Assembly: GCA_945933905.1 (NCBI GenBank)
Contig: CAMEQX010000004.1
Span: forward strand, 1-18,491
Length of the DNA stretch: 18,491 bases
Origin: an uncultured Clostridia bacterium
Lineage (GTDB): Bacteria; Bacillota; Clostridia; Oscillospirales; Ruminococcaceae
Direction of reading: 5' to 3'
Shown here: positions 13,985 through 18,491 of the stretch, piece after piece
How the letters are laid out: each line of letters opens with the position of its first letter
Position numbering within the stretch: the stretch's first letter is position 1
Notes under the pieces: model-generated
Told to the model about the DNA's origin: nothing
Database searches by the model: none
Seen by the model: the letters and a program-made list of their open reading frames with translations, nothing else
Program-made: the position numbers and the translations under genes

Positions 13985-14456
13985 TTTCAATCTCCTTGGC
14001 AAAGGCGGAAAGCTTTTCTTCGTTTAAGCGAGCGGTTTTGTGGTTTTTGTCGGCAAGCGCCGCCGTGTGTTTCAGGTTCGGGAGCTTTTTCCGAAGTCTT
14101 GCCACGCATCTGTCGTTATCTCCGCCGCCGCTTAGCGTAAAGACCGCTGTTGTCTTTTCCTTGATTTGCTTATTCTTCAGCAGCGTGTTGACCGCGGGCG
14201 CGTTTTTTCCCGCCCAAACGGGTGTGCCGATGATGATTTCATCGTACTCCGAAACGTTTTGCAAAGCGCCCTTGATTGCGGGGCACATTCCAAAGGTTGC
14301 CTTCATTCCGCCAACCATCATCTGCTTGTTTCTATCCTCCGGCATAGGCTTTTCGGTTTCAATTCTGCACAAATCCGCGTTCAGAAGCCCCGCTAATTTC
14401 TCGGCGGCGTTTTTCGTGTTTTCGGTGAGCGAATAATAGATGATAACTCTCTTCAT
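13977..14456 (-). CDS. Flavodoxin-family protein
   Basis: The 159-residue protein starts with the beta-1 strand and FMN phosphate loop (VIIYYSLTENTKNAA), where the TENT segment supplies the phosphate-binding residues. It later has the flavin-stacking loop region GTPVWAGKNAPAVNTLL and LSGGGDND. It is a cytoplasmic FMN redox protein, probably electron carrier-like or acting in quinone or stress redox chemistry. The start ATG at 14456 follows a run GGGGGG that can serve as ribosome site about 7 nt upstream. It is the first gene of a two-gene operon with PadR and is divergent from the MarR-hydrolase operon. Confidence 0.9.
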   Translation of the reverse strand: MKRVIIYYSLTENTKNAAEKLAGLLNADLCRIETEKPMPEDRNKQMMVGGMKATFGMCPAIKGALQNVSEYDEIIIGTPVWAGKNAPAVNTLLKNKQIKEKTTAVFTLSGGGDNDRCVARLRKKLPNLKHTAALADKNHKTARLNEEKLSAFAKEIENG

Positions 14457-14489
14457 TTTGTTTCCCCCCGTAGAATTTATATCAACGCG

Positions 14490-14508
14490 ATATATCTTTT
14501 TGATATAT
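14490..14508. promoter_or_regulatory. Inverted repeat at the flavodoxin-PadR promoter, candidate PadR operator
   Basis: ATATATC-TTTTT-GATATAT, two 7-bp arms with a 5-bp spacer, overlaps the edge of the -10 box and the start of transcription. A further TGATATA half-site-like string lies closer to the gene. The location suits autorepression by the co-transcribed PadR protein. The sequence is AT-rich, so chance symmetry is possible. Confidence 0.5.
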
Positions 14509-14535
14509 TATATCACATTGAAATGAATTTGTCAA
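14507..14535 (-). promoter_or_regulatory. Consensus SigA promoter for flavodoxin-padR
   Basis: TTGACA (14535-14530), 17 nt, TATAAT (14512-14507), with an extended -10 TGA. Both hexamers are perfect. Confidence 0.82.
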
Positions 14536-14574
14536 GCGGTTTAGCAAACATTTTTTTATTTTCTTGAAATGCCC

Positions 14575-14603
14575 TTGACAAATGCGTAACAAGTTGCTAT
14601 AAT
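14575..14603 (+). promoter_or_regulatory. Consensus SigA promoter for marR-hydrolase
   Basis: TTGACA (14575-14580), 17 nt, TATAAT (14598-14603), with an extended -10 TGC. It points away from the flavodoxin promoter; the two -35 boxes are 39 bp apart. Confidence 0.85.
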
Positions 14604-14621
14604 AAAAGTGTAACAAGTTAC
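14586..14621. promoter_or_regulatory. Paired MarR-type operators flanking the -10 box
   Basis: Two copies of the same inverted repeat occur 24 bp apart: GTAACAAGTTGC (14586-14597, in the promoter spacer) and GTAACAAGTTAC (14610-14621, just after the -10). Including flanks, both support a longer symmetric consensus, ATGCGTAAC-AA-GTTACGCAT. Placement around the -10 fits repression by the MarR protein encoded next. Confidence 0.72.
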
Positions 14622-14643
14622 GCATTATACGAGGAGAGTGCTT

Positions 14644-15120
14644 ATGAATAACGATATTATTATGAAGAAAAAGCTGCTGTTTTCGGGCGTGTTTGTGCAG
14701 GAAAACCTGCTTCACGCGATTATGGACAGGTATCTGAAGGACATCACTTGCAAGCAATGGTTGGTGCTGGTGGTCGCGGACGCGTTTGAAAATCCACCCG
14801 ATTTGTCGGCTCTGGCGAAGATGCTCGGCTGCACTCGTCAGAACATAAAAAAGCTTGCCGTTTCGCTTGAAAACGCGGGATATATCGCGCTCGAGCAGTC
14901 CGAAAAGGACGCGCGGAGCCTTTGTATTCGGATTACGAAAAAGGGCAAAAAAATCATCGATAACAGCAAAAATATCGAAGAAAAGGTTCATCGGGCGCTG
15001 TTCAGAGATTTCTCGGAGCGCGAGATTGAGCAGTATTTTCGGTTGTCGGGAAAGATGATGAACGGCTTCGGATATCTTGAAGAATGTTTTCGGGAGATGA
15101 AAGAAAATGGGGAAATTTAA
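14644..15120 (+). CDS. MarR-family transcriptional regulator
   Basis: The 158-residue protein has the MarR winged helix-turn-helix at about 35-105 (DLSALAKMLGCTRQNIKKLA as recognition helices, LENAGYIALEQSEKDARS as the wing, then ITKKGKKI). Helical N- and C-terminal parts would form the dimer. ATG 14644 follows GAGGAGAG by 7 nt; a GTG two codons upstream is a weaker option. The repeated operators around its promoter indicate autoregulation. The downstream alpha/beta hydrolase gene starts 22 nt after its stop and is likely its regulated partner. The effector molecule is not known. Confidence 0.9.
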   Translation: MNNDIIMKKKLLFSGVFVQENLLHAIMDRYLKDITCKQWLVLVVADAFENPPDLSALAKMLGCTRQNIKKLAVSLENAGYIALEQSEKDARSLCIRITKKGKKIIDNSKNIEEKVHRALFRDFSEREIEQYFRLSGKMMNGFGYLEECFREMKENGEI

Positions 15121-15142
15121 TCGAAAACGAGGTGAAAAAAAG

Positions 15143-16048
15143 ATGAATTTCGCGTTGATTATTTTATTTGGCGTGCTTTTTGTGATTGCGGTTTATCTTT
15201 TTGTTCAAGCGATTAGATGCGGAATTGCCGTCAAGGAGGGAGAAAAGCGGCTCTTGTCATATAACGCAAGAACCGCCGATTTGAGCTATGGAAAAATGAC
15301 TTATGTTGACGAGGGAAACGGCGAGGCAATTCTGTCCGTTCACGGCATTTTCGGCGGTTACGACCAAGCCTTTGATACCTGTAAGGACTTTGCTTCGGAT
15401 TTCAGAATTATTGCGCCGTCAAGGTTCGGTTATCTCGGAAGCGACATTTCGGGGAAAGGCACTCCCGCAGAACAAGCCGCCGCGTATGCTGAATTGCTCG
15501 ACAAGCTGGGAATTGAGAAGGTGTATTTGCTCGCGACATCAGCGGGCGGAAGTGTGGCAATCCGCTTTGCGCTTGACTTCCCCGAAAGAACAAAGGGCTT
15601 GATTTTGTACTGCTCAGCAATGCCGTTTCCCGAAAAGCCCGAGACATTCGCCGAATACGCGGGCCCGCCCGAGTTTTTGTGCAACGATTACGCAATGTTT
15701 TTGATAAGCCCGCTGTTTAAAGCGATTATGGGAATGGAGCCGTCAACGATTTACGGAATGCTCCCGATAAGCGAAAGAAAAGGCGGCGCTGTTCTTGACG
15801 CGGGCGTGACAAATCCCGATATGGCGAGAAATTTTGACGATTACAAAATCGAGGAAATGCAAGTGCCCACGCTTATTCTTCACGCCAAGGACGACAAACT
15901 CGCAAGCTATAAGGACGTGGAAAACGCGCTCGGCAGATTTCAAAACCCCACCTTTATTTCCTTTGAAACCGGCGGTCATCTTATGACGGGACATTCCGAG
16001 GAAGTGAAAAAGGCCGTGCTTGATTTCACGGGGAAACCGAAATCTTGA
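15143..16048 (+). CDS. Membrane-anchored alpha/beta hydrolase
   Basis: The 301-residue protein starts with a hydrophobic segment (about 3-25, LIILFGVLFVIAVYLF) that probably anchors it in the membrane, followed by an alpha/beta hydrolase domain (50-295). Visible elements are the oxyanion motif SVHGIFGG (His67-Gly68), the nucleophile elbow ATSAGGS with Ser133, the acid in HAKDDKLA (Asp250 or 251) and the histidine in GGHLMTGH (His279). Esterase or lipase chemistry is likely, but the substrate is unknown. I chose ATG 15143, preceded by GAGGTGAAAAAAAG. An earlier ATG at 15107, inside the MarR gene end, would add 12 charged residues and is less likely. It is co-transcribed with the MarR gene. Confidence 0.88.
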   Translation: MNFALIILFGVLFVIAVYLFVQAIRCGIAVKEGEKRLLSYNARTADLSYGKMTYVDEGNGEAILSVHGIFGGYDQAFDTCKDFASDFRIIAPSRFGYLGSDISGKGTPAEQAAAYAELLDKLGIEKVYLLATSAGGSVAIRFALDFPERTKGLILYCSAMPFPEKPETFAEYAGPPEFLCNDYAMFLISPLFKAIMGMEPSTIYGMLPISERKGGAVLDAGVTNPDMARNFDDYKIEEMQVPTLILHAKDDKLASYKDVENALGRFQNPTFISFETGGHLMTGHSEEVKKAVLDFTGKPKS

Positions 16049-16215
16049 CGCGTGGTGATAAAGCGTTTTATCTGCGGCTGAATTAAAATATGCTCGTGAG
16101 CGTTAACATCAGCTCATTCCCTCAACCATATCAGCACATTCAGCCAAAAATCACACGTTTTCCGAAATATCGATGAAGCCCTTCAATCACGTCAATTCTT
16201 TTTCCATTATACCAT

Positions 16216-16247
16216 TTTTTCAAATAAATCAAAAGAAATTTGAAAAA
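16216..16247. repeat. Inverted repeat before the hydrolase terminator
   Basis: TTTTTCAAAT (16216-16225) and ATTTGAAAAA (16238-16247) are perfect 10-bp arms with a 12-nt loop. They lie immediately before the GC-rich terminator stem and could form a tandem hairpin with it. No other structure of note is seen in 16049-16215 apart from a small 6-bp hairpin at 16057-16072. Confidence 0.5.
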
Positions 16248-16275
16248 CAGCCCAAAATGTTTCGGGCTGTTTTTT
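16243..16275. terminator. Bidirectional terminator between convergent operons
   Basis: CAGCCC (16248-16253) and GGGCTG (16264-16269) are flanked by AAAAA and TTTTTT, so each strand gives a stem followed by a T-run. It sits between the alpha/beta hydrolase gene and the ADP-ribosylglycohydrolase gene. Confidence 0.88.
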
Positions 16276-16297
16276 CTATTTAATTGCACAAATTCAT

Positions 16298-17098
16298 TCA
16301 CTTGTTTCGGCGATTTTCAAACTCGTCCAAAACCGCGATAAGCGGCTCCGGCAGACGTTTACGGCACTCCTCTTTCAGCTCATCGGGAACTCCGTAAAAA
16401 CCTTCAGCAATACTCCCCGCAATCGCCGTGAGCGTATCGCAGTCGCCGCCGAGAGAAACCGCGTTTCGTATAACGTCCTCGAAGTTTTCGCCCTCAAGAA
16501 ACGCCGTGATAGCCTCAGGGACAGTTTCCATACAGGATTCGGTGTGATGATAATTCGGTCTGATTTCATCACAGGTGCGGTTCAGCGTGTAGCTAAATTC
16601 CCGCTCGATGTACTCCTTGATTTCAGCCTTGCTGCGACCGGTTCTCGCAAGAAAAATCGCGCTTGCAACGGCTTCCGCGCCTTTGATACCCTCGGTGTGA
16701 TTGTGAGTAACCAGCGCAGAAAGCCTTGCCGCATTTCTCACATCTTCGATGTTGTCAAACAGCCAAGCCACCGAGGAAACACGCATTGCAGAGCCGTTTC
16801 CGTAGCTGTTGTACGCTTTCATACCGGGATTGCGAAGCCACTTTCGGAACATTCCTCCGTAGCCCGCGTTCGGATACATTTTGCCGAATTTCCGCAGATT
16901 TTCTTCAACCGATTTCAGTATCACATCATCGCTTGCGTCGGGTTTCACGTCAAGAAAAGCCCGACAAACCGCAATTGTCATCACCGTGTCATCGGTAAAC
17001 GTGGAATACTTTGAAAAAAGAGGAAAATCCTTGCTCTTGCTGCCGCGGTCAAATTCATACGGACTGCCGATGATATCGCCAAGAATTGCACCAATCAT
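16298..17098 (-). CDS. ADP-ribosylglycohydrolase
   Basis: The 266-residue protein has the ARH/DraG all-helical family marks. The first is MIGAILGDIIGSPYEF at the N-terminus, then FTDDTVMT (Asp36, Asp37) and GNGSAMR at 100-106. LGGDCDT (Asp219, Asp221) near the C-terminus supplies, with the first Asp pair, the binuclear Mg site. It removes ADP-ribose from protein side chains or small acceptors. ATG 17098 overlaps the stop of the upstream VWA gene as ATGA, so the two are translationally coupled. Together with the macrodomain gene two positions upstream it makes a cassette with two ADP-ribose-processing enzymes; no ADP-ribosyltransferase is visible within the window. Confidence 0.93.
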   Translation of the reverse strand: MIGAILGDIIGSPYEFDRGSKSKDFPLFSKYSTFTDDTVMTIAVCRAFLDVKPDASDDVILKSVEENLRKFGKMYPNAGYGGMFRKWLRNPGMKAYNSYGNGSAMRVSSVAWLFDNIEDVRNAARLSALVTHNHTEGIKGAEAVASAIFLARTGRSKAEIKEYIEREFSYTLNRTCDEIRPNYHHTESCMETVPEAITAFLEGENFEDVIRNAVSLGGDCDTLTAIAGSIAEGFYGVPDELKEECRKRLPEPLIAVLDEFENRRNK

Positions 17099-17739
17099 CT
17101 TCTGCCACCTCTTTTCTTGAAATCCTCGTCAATCTCTCTTTTCCAATCGGCTGACAACGGCGCGCTGCACGCTCTTACGCTTGAAATTGCCTTGCCGATA
17201 ACCTCAAAATTGAGCGCAGTACCAACCGAATCGCAGTGATAATTTGCAGCCATAGACTCGTCAATTCCGAATTTTCCCGCCTCTTCCGCAGCGTCAATAT
17301 TCGCGCCGAGAAACAGAAACTCCCAGCCGTATTTTTCCTTCTGACGCTCAATCATTTGGCGAACTTTTTCGTAGTTGTAACGGTGGCTTGCATTCTCCAT
17401 ACCGTCGGTCGTGATGATGAAAAGTGTGCGCTCGGGAACGTCCTCTTTGCGCGCGTATTTGTGCACATTTCCGATGTGGTTGATTGCCCCGCCAACCGCG
17501 TCCAAAAGCGCTGTACAGCCACGCACATAGTATTCCTTATCGGTAAGCATCGGAACGTCTGCGATAGAAACACGGTCGTGGATAACCTCATTCTCGTTGT
17601 CAAACAGCACTGTTGAAACAACAGCATCACCCGGCTCTCTGCGCTGTTTTTCCAGCATAGAGTTGAAGCCGCCGATTGTGTCCGCTTCAAGCCCCGCCAT
17701 AGAGCCGCTGCGGTCAAGAATAAATACGAGTTCAGTCAT
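17095..17739 (-). CDS. VWA (MIDAS) domain protein
   Basis: The 214-residue protein is a von Willebrand factor A domain with an intact MIDAS metal site: FILDRSGSM (Asp9, Ser11, Ser13), Thr76 in RGCTALLDA and Asp112 in TTDGMEN. It lacks a signal peptide and membrane segments, so it is cytoplasmic and resembles the stand-alone VWA proteins of tellurite/stress-type and ADP-ribose-related loci. It probably mediates Mg-dependent protein contact. ATG 17739 follows AGGAGG by 8 nt. That ribosome site is one arm of a perfect 10-bp inverted repeat (17748-17792), which could control translation. The frame is open 15 codons further upstream, but without a ribosome site. It is followed by the coupled ADP-ribosylglycohydrolase gene. 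Confidence 0.9.
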   Translation of the reverse strand: MTELVFILDRSGSMAGLEADTIGGFNSMLEKQRREPGDAVVSTVLFDNENEVIHDRVSIADVPMLTDKEYYVRGCTALLDAVGGAINHIGNVHKYARKEDVPERTLFIITTDGMENASHRYNYEKVRQMIERQKEKYGWEFLFLGANIDAAEEAGKFGIDESMAANYHCDSVGTALNFEVIGKAISSVRACSAPLSADWKREIDEDFKKRGGRR

Positions 17740-17747
17740 TGTGAAAA

Positions 17748-17792
17748 CCTCCTGTTTTGTTTTTGTAACTTCATTATAACGCAAACAGGAGG
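17748..17792 (-). promoter_or_regulatory. Inverted repeat masking the VWA ribosome site
   Basis: In minus-strand RNA, CCTCCTGTTT (17792-17783) can pair perfectly with AAACAGGAGG (17757-17748), which contains the AGGAGG ribosome site of the VWA gene. The loop is 25 nt. The 5' arm is an anti-Shine-Dalgarno-like sequence present only in RNA started upstream, for example from the macrodomain gene. Confidence 0.65.
17773..17778 (-). promoter_or_regulatory. Possible internal promoter -10 in the hairpin loop
   Basis: TATAAT on the minus strand (17778-17773) lies between the two arms of the inverted repeat, 34 nt before the VWA start codon. No good -35 is found at 16-18 nt, so this is a weak candidate. 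A transcript from it would start near 17766 and lack the masking arm. Confidence 0.4.
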
Positions 17793-17820
17793 GAAAATGG
17801 TCGCCCGCTATGCGACATTT

Positions 17821-18491
17821 TTATGCGCCAATCAACGGCTGGTCAAAAGCGAAAAGCACCTCGTTCAGTTCGTAAATATCGTAGTTTTTGTTGACAAGAA
17901 AATACTCCACGATAACATCAAATTTACTGCTGTGCGAGAGGGCAAAACCCGCGCGAGCGATGAAATCCCGCGTTTCATCAATATCCAATTCCAGCGCAAA
18001 AGCGAACGCAAGCGCTGTTGTTTTTGAGGGCTTGTAATCCATATTGTTGCGAATTTTCGAGAACAGTTTTCGGTCAACATTTGCTTTCTTGTAGATTTCG
18101 GAATCCTTCTTTCCCGTGCGGTCGATAAGCCGCAAAAGCGTTTCGGAAAAGCCCGCGTCCAGATTTTTCAGCCGATTATTCCAATCATCGGAGCTTTGCG
18201 GAATCGCCGAGGAAGCGCATATTTCCGCGCGAAAATCCGCCTGAATTTGCCCCTTGAATTTCAGTTTTTCCTTAAACCGCCGCGGTTCAAGACGAGAAAC
18301 CTTTTCCGAGCCGTATTCGTCAAGAATTTTTTCGCTGATATAATTCTCGTCAATGTAGCTGCCGACCGATTTGAACAGCTTTTCCGACAGCTCAAACGAC
18401 TCCTTCCCGAACACAACGAGATAAATCTGCATTTCGTTTTCGAGAAGAAACGCGCTGATTTCACGAACGGCAATTTGCAGCGCAAGCGGCT
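17821..18491 (-). CDS. Macrodomain protein with C-terminal HTH domain (5' end missing)
   Basis: The frame is open to the window edge, so the gene starts beyond 18491; 222 residues are visible. The first stretch (LALQIAVREISAFLLENEM, then QIYLVVFGKESFELSEKLF) is the C-terminal helix and last beta strand of a macrodomain, the ADP-ribose-binding fold. The rest matches the extension I recall on Firmicutes macrodomain proteins: a variable charged linker, then an Xre-like helix-turn-helix block (LLRLIDRTGKKDSEIYKK, RKLFSKIRNN, KTTALAFAFAL, FALSHSSKFDVIVEYF). The macrodomain active-site loops lie outside the window, so hydrolase activity cannot be judged. It would remove or read ADP-ribose marks and perhaps regulate transcription. 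It lies 81 nt upstream of the VWA gene on the same strand. An apparent ATG at 18432 is internal. Confidence 0.8.
   Translation of the reverse strand, partial: PLALQIAVREISAFLLENEMQIYLVVFGKESFELSEKLFKSVGSYIDENYISEKILDEYGSEKVSRLEPRRFKEKLKFKGQIQADFRAEICASSAIPQSSDDWNNRLKNLDAGFSETLLRLIDRTGKKDSEIYKKANVDRKLFSKIRNNMDYKPSKTTALAFAFALELDIDETRDFIARAGFALSHSSKFDVIVEYFLVNKNYDIYELNEVLFAFDQPLIGA

Noticed and set aside
16206..16232. Minus-strand TTGATT and TATAAT-like pair after the hydrolase gene
   Set aside because: The spacer is only 15 nt, the pair lies beside a terminator, and it would drive only antisense RNA into the hydrolase 3' end. AT-rich coincidence is likely.
18430..18432. ATG at 18432 as the start of a 203-residue HTH protein
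   Set aside because: The frame is open to the window edge, and the upstream codons encode a typical macrodomain C-terminal helix, so this is an internal methionine.

Overview
The window looks like chromosomal DNA from an anaerobic, probably motile, low-to-mid-GC member of the Clostridia, most likely a gut-type Oscillospirales/Ruminococcus-like bacterium. This assignment is inference. It rests on a NiCo/czcD riboswitch, rubrerythrin and NifX-type proteins typical of anaerobes, dense AGGAGG ribosome sites, near-consensus SigA promoters with 17-nt spacers, and the gene families present. There are no tRNA or rRNA genes, CRISPR arrays, insertion sequences or phage genes.

Layout. 1-596 (minus): an ECF-type sigma factor overlapping the start of a partial gene that is probably its anti-sigma factor. 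825-1281 (plus): a decayed YczE/DUF6198-type membrane protein gene with an N-terminal frameshift and an apparent internal deletion. 1292-2416 (minus): an SGNH/GDSL esterase. 2591-3040 (plus): dtd, whose 3' end overlaps a convergent isochorismatase-type hydrolase (3033-3521). 3613-4212 (minus): a YfcE-like metallophosphoesterase. 4380-5660 (plus): a promoter, a NiCo riboswitch with its own terminator, and a cation diffusion facilitator. 5671-7626 (plus): a redox/metal operon of a DUF134-NifX fusion, a lipoprotein rhodanese and a double-rubredoxin rubrerythrin, ending in a bidirectional terminator. 7654-13283 (minus): a giant flagellin of about 1709 residues with a GNAT acetyltransferase gene close behind it. 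13436-14456 (minus): a flavodoxin and PadR regulator pair. 14575-16048 (plus): a MarR regulator and an alpha/beta hydrolase, divergent from the flavodoxin pair. 16298-18491 (minus): an ADP-ribose cassette of a macrodomain-HTH protein (partial), a VWA protein and an ADP-ribosylglycohydrolase.

The two most interesting regions are these. First, the giant flagellin: conserved D0/D1 ends enclose about 1,470 residues with roughly eleven divergent Flagellin_IN-like modules. It has 14 cysteines confined to the central region and is driven by a consensus SigA promoter rather than a flagellar sigma-28 promoter. Second, the macrodomain/VWA/ADP-ribosylglycohydrolase cassette: a 10-bp inverted repeat would hide the VWA Shine-Dalgarno in read-through mRNA but not in mRNA from an internal promoter located in the hairpin loop.

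Most short regulatory assignments (promoters, operators) are pattern matches made by eye. Protein families are assigned from recognised motifs without a database search.
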